NCBI RefSeq assembly: GCF_037038585.1
Contig: NC_092523.1
Span: forward strand, 29,393,501-29,457,500
DNA from: Patagioenas fasciata
Taxonomy: Eukaryota > Chordata > Aves > Columbiformes > Columbidae
Direction of reading: 5' to 3'
Length of the DNA stretch: 64,000 nucleotides
Shown here: piece by piece, positions 14,227 through 28,900 of the stretch
How positions within the stretch are numbered: the first letter of the stretch is position 1
Layout: each line of letters begins with the position of its first letter
Notes under the pieces: generated by a model
Databases searched by the model: none
Told to the model about the DNA's origin: nothing
What the model saw: only the letters and a program-made list of their open reading frames with translations
Position numbers and translations under genes: made by a program

Positions 14227-14228
14227 GA
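14186..14228. repeat. Poly(A) A28 followed by AAAG repeats
   Basis: 28 adenines (14186-14213) run into about four imperfect GAAA units. The sequence before it does not resemble a known mRNA or LINE 3' end, and no target-site duplication was spotted. It is treated as simple sequence. Confidence 0.95.
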
Positions 14229-15729
14229 GCCATTGTCTGAACTGGTTTTGAGCTGACTTACAACTAGCATGCCCCCCTGAGAGCTTCAACCAGAGCATCC
14301 TGCCATTTGTTTACTTCTGAATTTCTCCTCAAATTGTTTAAGACCAAATGAGTACGGAAAAACTAAAAAAACACCACTTTGGAAATCAACATCACAATAC
14401 TTTGAAATGTCTGTAGTGCTTTCAGGAAATTCGTGTGCCCTTAGCCGCGGTTTGCAGGAAAATACTCAGCAAAGCCTGGCAGGGGCTGGGGGTCTCCACC
14501 CCACAGAGCCCTTTTCCTGTACTTTTCTGTCTGTTGACATTAAGCTCAAAGCCAGGCTGGGAGATCTGTTTTGTCAGTTGGGGTGGGTGGCTGCTTGGAG
14601 AGGTGGTGGATAACCAGTGCACTGGCCCCACGCACAGCATCACCGAGCACTCTGGAAATACAGTGCAGCCTTGTGCTCCTTATTTATTTACACAGTAACT
14701 CATAGAGATTTAAATGAAAAAAAAAAAAGGAAGTGTTGGGAGCCCAGAGAACAATACCACCAAAACCATTCTGGTACCAGCAAAGATTGAGTAGTTTAAC
14801 CTGATAGATAGCGGGATTCTGCGTGAAGGTCAGCTAAACAAGCTGCCTTCCCCTCTTGCCCCCCTCTCCTTTTTTAAATAGGTATCTGTTCTAGTTCATT
14901 ATTATTTTTTACTTGATTTATCAGCAGGATACTGGAGTGTTAAAGCCTCTACAAAACAGTAGCCGGCAGTCTGGCAAGGCCACTTTCAGTGTGCTAGGTG
15001 TCACTTTCAAAACAAACATGGTATCTGTGGAAGTAAACTGAGTTTCCTGGAAGAAAGTCACCCTTTTCCAGGAGGTGGGGGCTGGAGTTCAGAGCAGCCT
15101 TGGAAAGGGACAACAGGGGATTAAAGAGGAGAGGCAAAAGTGGTCCAGTGAGGATGCCCATCTCCTCTAACCACCTCTGGCAGGGATGGTTCCCAGCAGC
15201 ATAAGCCATTGCCGGGGAAGGGAAACACATCACAGTTCAGCTGAAGTTTTGCTTCTTCTTTGGAGGACCTAACACATTAAAACCACCAGGCTGTTTCTAT
15301 AATTTATTTCTTATCTGCTATGTATATCCATTACATTACAGCCCACTTGAGAAGCACAAGGGTGTTTTAAGACCTTAATTAGAAAAGGACAAATTAAATG
15401 TTTTCTAAAACTTCTGAAAACAAGCATATCAAGAAGTTCCCACCCTTTTCATCACAAGGCTAAAGTGTTTTCCTTTCTGTGAAAGACCTGCTTTTTGCTA
15501 CCTTTGCATACTCTGTGTTTACTAAAATAAGACTGTTTTTTTTCCTTAACCTGCATGTGATTTCCCAAGTTGTACTCATCTGTCTCTCATCAGTAAAAGA
15601 ACCTGTATAACACTTAAAACCAAGGTAACAGAACTCACCATGTACTTTGAAAATACTGTGGAAGTACCATCCTAAAAGTCTGACATTATATCATGAAAGG
15701 CTGAACAAAATACATAATACACAGAAGGG

Positions 15730-15776
15730 AAAAAACCTAACAAACAAACAAAAAACCACAACACACATCAAAAAAT
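15730..15776. repeat. A/C-rich low-complexity island
   Basis: A run of AAAAACC, CAAACAAACAAAAAACC and ACACACATC units with almost no G or T. It is one of several similar islands in the window. Confidence 0.8.
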
Positions 15777-17600
15777 TTTGAAATGCCTGGTCTTATTGAA
15801 GTAACAAGAAACCTGAAATTGCTGAAGTAGTCTTTTCAAATAAGACAATGAAATCAGCTTTTCATTGAATCATCAGATTTTCATTTAAGTGAAATGTTTC
15901 TTTAAGAAAAGCAAGAAACCAAGCTGGGTGGAAGATCTGTTTTCCCTCTTTAATTAATCCCTGTCTCAGACTTTGAAGACCTTTCTGCCCACTGTTTTAA
16001 AGCAACATCATTTATCTTGAGTACTAGAGATCCATTTAATGGTGTTCACAGTCATTCAGCTCCTTCTGCAAAGTCAGTATCCCCACCCTTGATAAGACTG
16101 GCAGATTTCAGTCCAAGCTATAGCTGTTAAATGTCTTCACAAACATCAGGCTGGCCTTGAGCGAAGAGTATTCAGGGAAAAATCTATAGGACACTCTAGG
16201 TAAGACTACATGGAACTTAAAGGAAAAAATGGAGGCAGATTTATACACTGGTTGGTTTCTGTCTTCTTGCAGGGCAGAAGTTACAAGGCTGTCAAGAAAG
16301 CTGCAATTGCTTTGTCACAGCAGATGAATTGTCACAAAAAGCACTTGGCTACTCCTAAGGCAGAAGAGTGATTTTCTGCAAAGCTTTCAGATTGAAACTT
16401 CTAAAAAAAAATCTACTTATTTCAGTAGGAAAAAAAAATGAAAAATGAAGTCATAAAAGTGGTGATGCAGTTAATCAGGACATTAAATCTAGGGGTGAGA
16501 ATGCGTTTCATAACAGAAAATGTATTCCAAACACAGTGAATATTTACAGTTTAGAAGCAGCATTGTATCATTAACTGCCCTCTTAGTACAGCTGTTTTCC
16601 CATTAAATGCAAGCTTCTGATTGGAAAACCAAGCAGACAAATGCAGTAACTTGACTTCACAAAGTACGGCACAAATTAAGTGGAGCCTTTGACACTGAAC
16701 ATACAGCTCTTACTACAGCTGTGCCCAGAAAGCCATTATTTCAGACATGGAAGATTGCTAGAGATACCTTGAAAAAGTGCTGCTTTGCAAATTTTTTTTT
16801 TCTAGCTTTGGGCAGTAATTAACCATTAGAAATAGGTGAGGTTCAATGTTGAAAAGACGTTGAAACATCTTTTCGTTAGGCTGACATGGCAACTAGATTT
16901 AGCCCAGCCAATCTGATCCTCAAAGTGAGGGTTATAAAGATTTTTATTTTTACTCCATGTAATGCAGTTTTACTGGTAATGAAAGCTGATGAGAAAAATA
17001 TAATCAAAACCATGTTTTGTTGAATATCATGAAAGATCTCTCTCCTACTGTGTTTTAAGGACTGATTTCAGAAGTAATATTTTAGTACTTTATCAAAAAC
17101 AGTTGGATGGCTTTTTTTTCAGCTGGGTGTTGAATGCCAACACTTGCTACTCATCTTTTTCCAAATATTTGAATTAAACTGACATAAAGCAGAATCCTCC
17201 AGATAAATTCTCAATCCCATGTAATTTAATGTCAGTTTCACATTGGTTTTAACCTGATCCGCTTAAATTGCAGCAAACTGGCCAAAACATGTAATGGACA
17301 AGAGAGGGAGCTCTTTTGCTGCATCTTCTCTGTAAAAGTGTGCTTGGTTTCCTTAAAATTCAGGGCTGTTTCCAGGATTTCATAACACAGGAAACAGAAG
17401 TTATGTGTTCTGCAGAAGATTAGATATTGGGCAACACTCTTACCAAAAAAACAAAAGCAAGCAAACAAGCTTCATTTGCCTTCTCTCCAAATAAATAGTG
17501 AGCCTTTAAAAGTCACCTTTCATACCGACCTGGAGGGCTTCCCCCCACACTCTTTCTGAAGTCTGGAGGGTGGCAAAATATATTTCATAAGGTTTTATTA

Positions 17601-17662
17601 CCAAACAAACAAAAGAAAAACAAACAAACAAAAAAACACCACAAAAAAAACCCACATCACAC
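17601..17662. repeat. A/C-rich low-complexity island
   Basis: Imperfect CAAA units, then AAAAAAACACCACAAAAAAA and CCCACATCACAC. The repetitive Phe/Val/Cys part of the minus-strand frame at 17506-17754 is its shadow. Confidence 0.8.
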
Positions 17663-20600
17663 AGGGAAAAGCAGAGCCCTGCATGATCAACCCTGGATTG
17701 TCCAACTAAAATGTAAATATTTTTGTGCTCCATTGGACTATTGTTTGACTGCATGCCCCAAGCTTTACCTCTCCTGGGCTCAGAGCAGCAGGTACATTAC
17801 ACCAATACAGATCAGCCCTTTAAAGTTTTGGCGCTTTAGCAGTGCAGTTGCCTGGGGCTCAGATGTTCTATATGCTCCATGAGAGCCACATTAGTATATC
17901 CCATTCCTGGATGCCCAGCCAGGAGCAAGGCTTGGGCTCCAGCATCCCAGTGGGGACAGGATGAGCTCAGGCGATGCCCAGTGTCCCAAACCTTGGCAAG
18001 GAAACTCCTCCCGGCAAGTGTCTGCTCAGGGACTTTGGGAAGGTGCAACACCATCCCTGCTACCCAAGGGAGGGTAGCCTGAGAGCCCCACATTTGCCAC
18101 CTGGAACCTCTGAAATACTAGAAAAAATAATAGTAATTGCAAAGAATAAAACAAAGGATGAGTAGGGTTGGTGAGCAAGAAGAGTTGAGCCAGGAAGGGT
18201 GGAATGGAGTATATTGGCCTTTCCCAAACCAAAACACATCATCATCAGTTGGCAATAGCATCCAACTGCAAACCCAGAGCCTGTTCCCTCCCAGCAACAG
18301 GCGCTGGGCTGGACTGCAGTGAGGAAAGGATAGGGCTCCTGCAGAGACAGATGCGTGGTCCAAATCCACTGAAACCGGTAAGCATTTAGCTGACGTTCAC
18401 TACATCCAGCAGACCATTTGGGCATGAACTTTATGCTAGATTTTAAGCTGAGACATGTCTGCCTAACAGAGATAGATGGCAACCACAAGCTCTGAGGGAG
18501 GATGTGAATTTTAAAAACATCATTCAGATTTCAGGAAAACTGCAACAGTTGCCTCATCTGTGTCCATGCTTACTTAAATTCCCCCCTCCAAAACAACCCC
18601 ACCCAGGGATGGCTGCTGTCCCAGGAAGTGCTTTACCTCAGCACAATTTGCATTTTGAAAAGGCAGGCTGCAGGCTGTACTCATATTCCTGTTCTGTTTC
18701 ACTTTTTTTCTTTCTTTACAAAGTGTACTGTTTGGTGACTGTTTGACTAAAAAACAGCAGACACCTATTCCCCAGAAATGAGTAAGATGGTGAGCTATGC
18801 TGTAAACAAACCAGATCTTCGCTGGACTCAAGTAATAATGATGCTTCTTGTGTGTCTGTGCAGCAGAAGTGGACTGGTAACCATAATCTACTCTATTTTT
18901 CTTCCTGTGACATAAAGTAACGCTCAGACCCCATAAATACTGACCTCTCTCCATGCTCTGACTGGAACTTGGCAGCTCTGCTCCCTGTGGAGCACAGTTG
19001 GAGCCAGGAGATCCCTGAGCAAGGAGTTACTGCTCATGTTTACAGGGTTGCACTGTTCAGCTGGGGGCTGCTCAGTGACCTGTACCCAGGCACACTCTTC
19101 TGGGGCACCCAGGAGGGACCAGAAGATGGAATGAGAGAGCAGTAGCTAGTTTAGCATTAAACCACTGATAGTAATGGACCCTTTTGTGTTAATGTTCTTG
19201 GGTAAAGGGTGGGGAATGGGGATGAGAAGATAGAAGTTTCCTCAAACATAAGGAGACCATAGGATGAAGGATTAGAAATAAGGCACTATAATAAAAGTTT
19301 TAAGATGGTGGAGGAATTAAGTTGTTGCTTTCACTCAATCAAGATGCAATGGCTACATTTGCCATGGTCCAGGTTTGCATGGTACCAAGGCCTCAACCCC
19401 AACAATTTTAAGCAGCCAATTTGTGTAAATGCGCTTATGAAATGCTATTTGGACATAGTAGCATGTGAGAACATTCAAAACGCACTGCTCAAGAAGGTAA
19501 GCCTCTCCCTATGAGTAGGTTTGGGCAAAACACAAGAAGAAAAATCCAGGGGCCTGGCAAGACTGTCACGTGCATACAGGGAGGTGAGCCCAAACCAAAC
19601 AATCAAGGATCGCGAGCAATGATGCAAAGGATATGTACCTCATCGCAGCTATTCCCAAGGAGAGATTTTCCTGTTCTGATTTGAGGTCAGGACACGTACA
19701 ATAACAAACCAACATATGTAACCGATTACAACAAACACAAGGGAAGGGTGTGGGCAGCTACCAAAAGCCAAGAAGTGTAGGATGTCACAAGTGAACATAC
19801 AGCCTGGTGGACCCTCAGCACTTCTCCAAGCAGAGGTAAAACCTTTCCTGTGCAGAGACAGTGGAAATCTTGGACCATATCTTAATGTTTGTCAAAGGAT
19901 TTGGCACTGGATGAAACATAAATTAAGTTCCTGCTCCCACAGGCTGAATTATTAAGTCTTGCGACATGTTTAGGAGGTCAATACAACAAGAGCACAGATC
20001 AGTTATTTATCCAGAACTCCACAAAGAGCGTGGAGCAAAGCTAAATGCAGAGCTGAAGCCAATAAAAGACTTGACTAACTGCAAATTTGGTCCAAAGGAA
20101 TTTTTGTTATGTAGATTTTAATCACAGTAGTGCAAAACGGTTCTACTCATACCCAAACACTTTACAGCACTGTCCTGGGGATGATGTGGGAAGTAGGAGG
20201 TGAGGGACCACAGACATTTCAGGCTGAATTCTGCATCCCTGGGTAAACGCTCTAACCACCAGATCCATATGTAATGGCTACCATCTCCTCCTCAAATCAT
20301 GTTCGCAAAGACAAATGGCTAGCTGCATATGACCTGCACACTGAATACCCAAGATGAAATTTGTATTCCTGCCTCTTCTGGTAACTTTCTCCTTTCACCA
20401 TTTTTTTGCCACTACTTATTTTCAATCTGGCTTATTTAACCAAAGCTATTATTCTTCACCACAAGGACAAGGCCTGAGGAGTACCAAAAAGGCTGTGCCC
20501 CAAAAGTACATAGGCTGGTAATGAACACATTATCCTTCCTATGCGCCATCAGCTGGTGCAAGGGAAGGCGGGTGAGCAGGGCTTTTTCCACCTCCTTCTT

Positions 20601-21156
20601 GACTGCTGTTCTGCAGAAAGGATCATCTTCCACAGCCATAGGAAGGGTGAAACAAGATGAAGAGGAAAAACATCAGACCTATCTCTTGCTGGCTGCACAG
20701 TTCCTGCTTGGTACAGGACATAGCACAGGTTGTTTTTCAGGCTGGAGTCTATAGGTGCTTTATTTCCAACTATGTCCAACACTGGAAATGAAAAAGCCTG
20801 GTGTCCTTCAAGCTTGTATTTTGTGACTGGCTAAAGTTTGCTTAATTCTAATATTCTTTGCAAGTTCTCTTTGCTACGTAGATTTTTTTGATACCTGACA
20901 ATGTAATGCTGTAGTCAGGGCTCTCAGAGAAAATGGCCCTTTTCTTTTTACACCGACCTGTTTTGGTCTAACTTCAAGAACATGGTTACCTTTGAAACCC
21001 TCCCATCTGTCAGATGTGGTTGGAGATGACTGATGAGTTAAAAATCCAAAGAGGCTGAGACTATGCTGCATCTGCCTGAAGAGACTTAAAGAGTATGTGG
21101 CATATCCCTGCAAAAAAAAAACCATTTTATAAAAACTGCTTCTCCCCTCTCCATTT

Positions 21157-21176
21157 CTCTCTCTCTCTCTCTCTCT
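21157..21176. repeat. (CT)10 microsatellite
   Basis: Ten uninterrupted CT units lie within a broader pyrimidine-rich stretch starting near 21140. No other feature overlaps it. Confidence 0.9.
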
Positions 21177-22753
21177 TCAAAATCAGTTACAACAAAGGCA
21201 CTCAGTATTGTCCACGAGGTTTCTCATAATCAGGTTTCTGTCTCTGGAAGGCATCATTTTTTCACAGAGCACTGGCTGAAATCCAAAGCACAAATTATGA
21301 GATCCATATGAGGGAAGCAGATGTTTCTAGACAATGTTTATGGGGAGCAGCAAACCTTTGGGGAAACATCAAATTACATTTTCTTTAAAGCAAATACTTG
21401 AATTGTACAATAAATATCCAAAGTATAAAGCATAATAATAGGGAGAAAGTGACAAAGGTGTATATATTTTTGTTAAAAACAGTTAATAAGCACTTACATA
21501 GATCACATGCACTTTAGTGACTGAATATATCAGGTGCATGGTGTGGGGTTCAGTAAGTCCCTCTGACCAGCAAGGCTACAGTAGGAAGTGAAGTGTCTCC
21601 AGCTGTCCTGGAGCTGCCTAAGGTTGCCCCAAGTCCTTGAATGCAGGTGATCATGTGGACCTCATGACCCTAACCTTGCAATCACTGACCTTACACCAGT
21701 AATCCCCAGGCCAAAAAGAAAGACACCTCTTATGAGTGGAGCAACTTGCTCCCTTTTCAGGGAAAGATACTCTCTTTGCAGCACTGGTTTGCTGCAGTTC
21801 ACCAACTAACTCTCAGACAACCTTGGACGAAGCGTCAGGCAGGGTATCTCCTGAACTCAATCGGGATGGCAATGCAATGGCTGGGGCTAGGGACTGAGCC
21901 AAGTGAGAAAAACGGAACTCCTCTGATTGCTTTTGTAGTTCTCATTATTCTTCTCATTATTTAAAACAAAACTGTACATCAGCATTTTTTTGCCAGGAAA
22001 GAAATTAACTACATGAGAGGAATATTCAGTTCCGGAAGTGCAGTCAACGTCTGCCAGCTGAGGAGCAGATGGCTGGCACCCTTTGCACAGTAGCCCTGCA
22101 GTCTCATTTGAGAGGTCATTTTGGCTTAAGAAGCTGTTTATGCCTTGGAGAGCTTACTTTGTATGTAGATACTGGGCCCACACTTCAAATTGAGTATTCA
22201 TCATTCTCCGCTCAGAAAGATCACGTGAAGCACTGTCAGACCTTAATGGAAGCAACATCTTTGATACACTGCACTTGAGTTTTCATTTTCTATGCTGTTA
22301 GATGAATGCTACTGTACTGGCCTCATTCTCCTTCTAAGCCTTCTCAAAATAAATAGATGTCATCACATACTTGGTTAACTTTACAACCAATGGAGAAGAA
22401 ATCATTCAGAAATAACCAACTACATTATCGAGAAGAGCACAGGCTTCTCTGCTCCACATACTGGAAAATATTTATGTATTATGGTTACTGGAGAGGGACT
22501 CAAACTGTTGGGTGACTCCAACAGGGCTCTATCTATTAATAGTCCACCCAGCATTACGAAACCAAACACAGGGACACAGGCTGACCTCATGCACTACTAC
22601 TTCAATGTCCCGTCAGCATTTTCAGCTGTGAGATGGAGATGTGATAGTGCCTGGGACTGGCTGTGAGGCAACCATGTCCAAACCATGTGCAGCACAGTGA
22701 AGCTGAAACCTGGACAAAATGCTCATAGATACATCAATGATGGCTGTCTCTTC

Positions 22754-22769
22754 AAAAAAAAAAAAAAAA
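22754..22769. repeat. Poly(A) tract, A16
   Basis: 16 adenines are followed by GAGAGTG. This is simple sequence only. Confidence 0.95.
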
Positions 22770-24339
22770 GAGAGTGTGCTCCAAAATTATTCATAGCTGT
22801 TGCAATAAAACAGCATAGAGGTGTCTATGACATCTCAGCTAGAAAGCTAGTTAATATGTCAGTGTAGTAGGTAATGTACTACATGTCAATAAATTAAGGC
22901 AGACAAATGTCAGACAAAATCTTCATCAGAAATTATTTTGAGTCCAAACTCAACCTAGGTACTTTCAGAGACTGGCAGAAATTCTTCACAGAATTAGTAT
23001 TTCTATCTATTATAAGCCCAGCTCAGAAATCTTACTGCCAGATAACTGGAATGAAGTTGGATATTTCTTGACCAGTGTTTCTGACATCATCTCTTGCCAC
23101 TTCTTAAAATTGATCTAATATATGGTCTTTCAACTCAAGTTAAGGAGAACTACGCCTACGTCTATTGAAGTCTTGCCAGTGAAATATTCTGATGACTCTC
23201 CAGAGTCACCACAAGCACAGTTTTACACTACTATCACTTGAGACTCAACTGGTACAAGTACATAGTAATTGCTATGTTGGACAGAAAGCTGTAAATGAAA
23301 AGGGAACACACAACAAGAGAAGCCAAAATTGCTTTGTAATGTACTATTTCACTGTACAAAGCAGTTACATTCACAATATCAAAGGCTGGAATAATTTTCA
23401 AAAGAGCGTACAGATTCTGCTAATGTATTTGACAAGCAGTTTTTGAAACAGGAATATGTAAAACACTCAGGGAAACCCACTGCCTCTCCACACTTGCCTT
23501 CTTCACCCATCACTGTTCCATCTGCCTTTATACATAGCACTGGGAAATGATCAGTCTTTTTCCTAGCACTACAAAAGCAAATAATCTTTTCCCTAATGTC
23601 ACCCAGGTCACTTGTTAACTCAGCCTCCTGTGCCTTTCCCCTGTTTGCCCGTACACCCTTCCCTACCCCTCTGATTTGGTCCTGCTTGGATGGCAGCAGC
23701 CCCCTCCCTTCCTCTCCTGCTTCATTTCACTATTCTCCAGAGTGACACCAATCTGCTTTGGAAATTATTCAGGGGGATTTAGCTTCAAATCTCCAGGCCT
23801 AGGTTTTTTTCCCCTGGGCACCATCCCAAGGGAGTACTGTGAAACTTAATTTAGCCATCACACCTGCAAAGCTGCAGCACGTAGACAATGAGTCCACTAA
23901 AACTTCTGGGGTAGGATTACATTTCATACACACACGTGTCCTTTTGTGCTCTTGCAGAACACAACTACCAGGGAAGCTGCTGTAAACCCATGCTACCCCA
24001 GTAAATACAGCCTTTCTGAATAAGCACAATCCCTCCCACCGTTGAAAAACAATTATACAATTAATGATTGATATGGTATTTTGCCTTTTGTTTTCTCTGA
24101 GAGGATGAATTTGTTTAGCTCATGCATGTCTGGGATTTTCTTTAACCTCAAAAGAAATATTTTAATTTTTCACAATTAATTTTTAGTCCTCTTAGATGCG
24201 TAGACAGTCTTGAAAGTATAAATCAGGACAACTTTGAGTCTACAGAGATTCAATGAGTAATATCAACAAGAGGTATTATCTTTATCAGAGAGGATTAGAA
24301 AAGGGGCTAATATAATACTTTTAAACCAGTTTTTAGATG

Positions 24340-24363
24340 AGCTCACTTAGACTAGCTCACTTA
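24340..24363. repeat. Short direct repeat, AGCTCACTTA twice
   Basis: AGCTCACTTA occurs at 24340-24349 and 24354-24363, a 14-bp period separated by GACT. It is too short to assign to an element. It may be a local duplication. Confidence 0.6.
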
Positions 24364-25288
24364 AAGTGGTAGCTTTGGAAACAGTACAATAATATCAAAC
24401 ATTCTTCCCTTCCCTGGCTTCCCATTATATTTAGAGAGGGTTTTCAGTGAGGCCCAACAGCAAGAACAAATGGGCAAAGGCAAACCAGATGCACAAACAA
24501 AAGTCCAGTGAACAAGTGAACTGCAAAGTCATTAGGGGAGAAATGAAGACGAGTTGTAGGAAGAAATCTGGTGTTGCTGCTGGAATGGAACTGTACACTG
24601 TGGTGGGATTCACAAGTGGGCATCACCCTCTTCTCCAACCCTCCACTGTTCAGTAGCAGAATATTATTTCCACGAGCAGTAAATCCTGTAATTCAACAGG
24701 GGTTGGCTTCCACACACTGAGGGAAGCTAGAAAGGTCATGAGTGAATCGTGTTTATAGGGGAAGGTACCTCACAGTCCATGCCCAAGGTCTACTCTCCAG
24801 CACCTCAGAGCACACTGCACTAAAAACCACTTGCAGCGATGACTCCAGCTTGCAGACAACTGGAAATGATTCCTCATCATAGCATCACACACACACAGAG
24901 ACGCACGCTACCGAAACAGAGAGCGGCTCATTTGGATTAGCAGTGGGGAGAGCCAGTAGCCCATTTCTGACAGTCAGCCTGGGAGGCTGCTCTGCTCCTG
25001 TCTCCCCAGGCATGGGCTGTAAAGGTTTTGTTTTCTGTTCTCGGAGAAAACTACTCCTGCTAGGCTGCTGTAAACCTATCCTGCTCAAGGACATCTTGTT
25101 TGTGTTAATCCTGTAGATTAAGCACACAGTTTTTCAGTTGTGGCTTTGCAGCTATTGTTACCAGTAAACCCCCACAAGATTTTTGGGCCAACGCACTTTA
25201 GCTTCAAGGCTGTCATTGCGATAGCATGAACAAGGAAGAGCCCCCAAGAATCATGAGAACTGACTCTCACACCAGATATTCTATGTTT

Positions 25289-25311
25289 AAAAAAAAAAAA
25301 AAAAAAAAAAA
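25289..25311. repeat. Poly(A) tract, A23
   Basis: 23 adenines follow TATGTTT. No AATAAA signal precedes it, and no flanking duplication was found by eye. Confidence 0.95.
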
Positions 25312-28300
25312 GTTGGAAGAGAATTGCATCCTGTGATCTTCTCTGTGTTGAAGGATCTCAGCTGTTACTGACACCAAAACTGAAGCTTGCATGCTTGTGC
25401 AAATGCAATGGCCCAGTGTTGGCTGTATGGGGAGCTCAGCAAGAGCTGGAGCCTCCAGGAACTTTGAAGCAAACCTATTGCTTGGGCTCAAGTCCACCAA
25501 GCAGCCCAAGCGGGACGGTCACACCGATAGAGATAGCCACAGTCAGGAATTCCAACAGCATGCAGAGGCACGCTCTTGCACAATCTCCTCTTCAGCATTT
25601 GGTTCAGTCACACCAGGGCCTTGGATAAGCTCTCAAGTGTACATCAAGTCATCACTCAAGCACCAGGCATTTCTTGGTTTGTTGTTAATTATGAATGGCA
25701 TTACCTGTAAAATACTCACAGAAGGTTTCATGCGGGTAGAAAATCATAAATAATTATGTATTAAGGGATAATTTTATTTTTACAAATATACAGGAAATTA
25801 ACAACAGCTGGACTGTAAAATACTTCTTTGTATACTGTGTTTTTAATACGAGTTCCATCAATTCCCTGGACTTTACTTTTCAGTGAAGTCTCAGTACCAC
25901 GTACTGGCTTTTAGGTGGTGTTTTCTTGGAATCAAAGCTAGCTAAAGCATTCATGCTAACAGCAAGACTTTCACAGGCTTTGTTCATTTTCATTTTTTTA
26001 GACAGTTAATTCAGTTTACAAACAGCTTGTGATATTTTCAAAAGAGCAATAAATCATGCAACAGATTTACGCAAGAGCTTGATTCTGCACCTCTTGTTTA
26101 TCCTGTAGCTTAGGCTCTTGTTGAGCAAGATTCAGAAGCACCTCACTTTAAATACAGCTGATCTCAGGCTGGACTCACCTTTTGTGAACACTACACAGAA
26201 ATAGGGAAAAAAAAAAAATCTTCAAGTTTTGTATCTGGCACATAGAGACTTGTCTGCAGTGATGGTGCTGGAGCATTTGCAGTTTCAGCAAGATCACATT
26301 CCGCACTTGTAGAAATGAGCTTCTTATGTCTCTGTATTTCAACCCAAATAGTCCACCGCAAATATTTCTGGACTGCTGAGACTGGGAAGTCCATGTTTTC
26401 CTTGCAAACAGAGCCTGACCTCATCCAGAGAGGACTTGATATTATGACTGCCATTCCAGGATTTTCAAACTGAGAGTTGGCCACACTCCAAAAATTTGCA
26501 AAAAAAAAAATCCTGGATGCCATCAAGCCAGGGATGTTTTGGAATGTGCTAATAATTCCCAGCAGAAAGTGGCCAGGTTTGGCTCCCAGTGACTAATGAA
26601 GTTGTCATACACCATTCCTTCCTGCTGTTTAATAATGCTTTCGAAAGAGCCCTTTATGGAGATGAATAGTATAGTAGTGCTGCAGCTGAGGAACTGGCAT
26701 GCTGTCAAAGAAAACAGAGGCCAGTTTACTACGCATGGCACTGTATTTTTCATTATACTTCACAAAGACTTGTTATTAACTGAAATTGAATTCATCATTA
26801 GGGGATAGATATTATTTAATAAATAGTTCAGTACTGTTTTGAGACTTTATTCCAAAAGTCAGATTTTATTATAGAGCAAATTACCTGTTACTCTAGATGT
26901 TGATACAACATTCAGTGTTTCTTAGATCTTGAATTTCAGGGGATTATATCAACCCTACCATGAAAATTGAGATGGGAATGCAGTTCATTCTTTCCACTTT
27001 CTCCTCAGTGACATATATGTGCACACATGCTGTATATAGCATACAGTTAATAAAGGTGGCAATTCAGCCAACTCAATGATGAAAGCAACAGAGACACAAC
27101 AGCTCCTACATTCAGATCCAGATCTCAGCTTCTACTCTGTTGGTGGAGTGATGTAATCTCAAGTCACACATGTGATTTTTATATTCGGCTGAGTTCTTGG
27201 TCATCTCAGGTAATTGTGTGGCACAGCAATAATACAGCTGTGCAGAACACTCATATTGAATGTTAGTATCAGCCTGTAAAAACTTACTGGATGTTTTTTC
27301 TACCTAGGTGGAAGTCCGCAAGACTCCTACCCCAATGCTGTGTTGAGACCTGTCTCAGTTGAATTCACCTATTTATGAACTCTTGGGGGCCTTCAACAGT
27401 GGTGCTGAGAAGATATGATACACCTCTACTCCCTTCTACTCTTGCTGTGAAGCATCTGGGAAAATCAAATGCTTTCCATAGCCTTACAAGCAAATCTTCA
27501 CCACATGCTTTCAGATGTAAAGCAGGGAAACAAGAGACTGACATATCTTATCAACTCTCCACACAGAGCTCCATCAACAGGCCAGAGCCTGAGATGAGTC
27601 CAAATGGGTTGCAGTGCCTGCCTTTGAACACAGCTGGCTTTCAGAAGCTGTGGTGAGAGATCACAGGCCTTATCTGTGCAGGGAAGTTTAGATGACATAG
27701 CACAGTTAGTTTGCTTTAGAGTACCTTGGGTTTGCACAAAACCTACTTTAACCATTTTGAACATTTCCCAGCATCAGAGGTGGTATTACATAGACATAGC
27801 TTGTCGTTTCTCTCTTCTGTGATGGAAGAAAACACTTCCGACCACTTTAAATCAATATAACCCATGTAGTTCTGCATTTGGAGAGTTAACTACTGAGTGA
27901 TCCAGAGAAACAGCTCATCCTTCACTCCACAGTCATCCTTACAATGCATTCCCTTATCCTCATTGAAAGGTGCAGAACTGAAGGGCTAAAAGTCAGCTAG
28001 AATGTCCTTCATTCTCTCATGACATACTCTTTTTGTTACTGCCATTTTTAAACTTCTGGCCAAGAGGTCCCAGTGCCAGATACCAAACTGCTCTATGTAT
28101 TTGAAGTCACACAGGCAGATAAATTTGGCTCAGCAGTTTCATATGGCTTTTGATGCTGAAACTAGCTAATTGGAGAGGAATAGCAGAAGAACTGAAATCA
28201 GGCAGTTACTTTCTGGCTTCCATCAACTAGCAAGTGGCAATTTAGATAGAGTACCTGAAATGACCAAGGGCCACCATCCTAAAAAATTGTAGAGTGCTCA

Positions 28301-28875
28301 CACCAGAACATGTCAAAAAGCCTTCACAGGCTACACGTCTTCTCCCAAACTTAGATCCTAATGATCAGATATTTAAAGCCTGGGATAAGGGACCCCTGAA
28401 CCTGTTAGACAGAAAGGGGGAGGTCTTCATCCTCCTCAGAACCTGCAAGAACCAGATTTTTATTTGTTTGATTTCTTTTTTAAAGTAGGCTTGAATCAAA
28501 TTACAAAATCATTTTCCAACTTGCAGCATATGTTGAAGCCTGAAGGCTTCACAAAAGCCCAGAAAAAAAATAGTTCTTTTGCTTATTTTAAGAAGGCAAA
28601 ACGCATTGTGCATTAGGGAAAATGTTGATAGAAGTATCATTTTTGGTCAAGAGGGCCTTTGACCATATCTGCTGTCTAAAGAATATCCTCGTATCTGTGT
28701 AGTCCACAGAGTGGGTCATAAAAACAAAAAAGAAACAATAACCACTGAAAGCCAATGGTCAACCAACCGACTCTAGATATTATCTGCTAGCATCCCTGCA
28801 ATACACTCCATTAATATCACAGTTTATAATATGGGTATTCCCCAACATGATATAGTGTATAGACATAATCTTAAT

Positions 28876-28900
28876 AAAAAAAAAAAAAGAAAAAAAAAAA
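28876..28900. repeat. Interrupted poly(A) preceded by AATAAA
   Basis: A13, G, A11. The string AATAAA starts at 28873 and merges into the tract, so a poly(A)-signal-like string precedes the tail. That could fit an old retrocopy tail, but the sequence to the left is not recognisable as a processed gene and no target duplication was seen. Confidence 0.85.

Larger units (their letters stand above)
14229..25288. other. Non-coding stretch, no gene recognised
   Basis: Mostly AT-rich. The longest frame is 142 codons (18060-18488, minus), with no domain recognised. The region 23461-23760 is pyrimidine-rich with several CCCT/CCTT clusters. The interval 19480-20060 has a somewhat different texture (several CpGs, e.g. 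GATCGCGAGC) and could be a decayed repeat, but I cannot name a family. Confidence 0.7.

Noticed and set aside
19480-20060. Possible decayed LTR or other old repeat
   Set aside because: The base texture differs from its neighbours, but I could not find paired termini, a primer-binding site, a polypurine tract or a target duplication. A RepeatMasker search with avian LTR libraries would decide.
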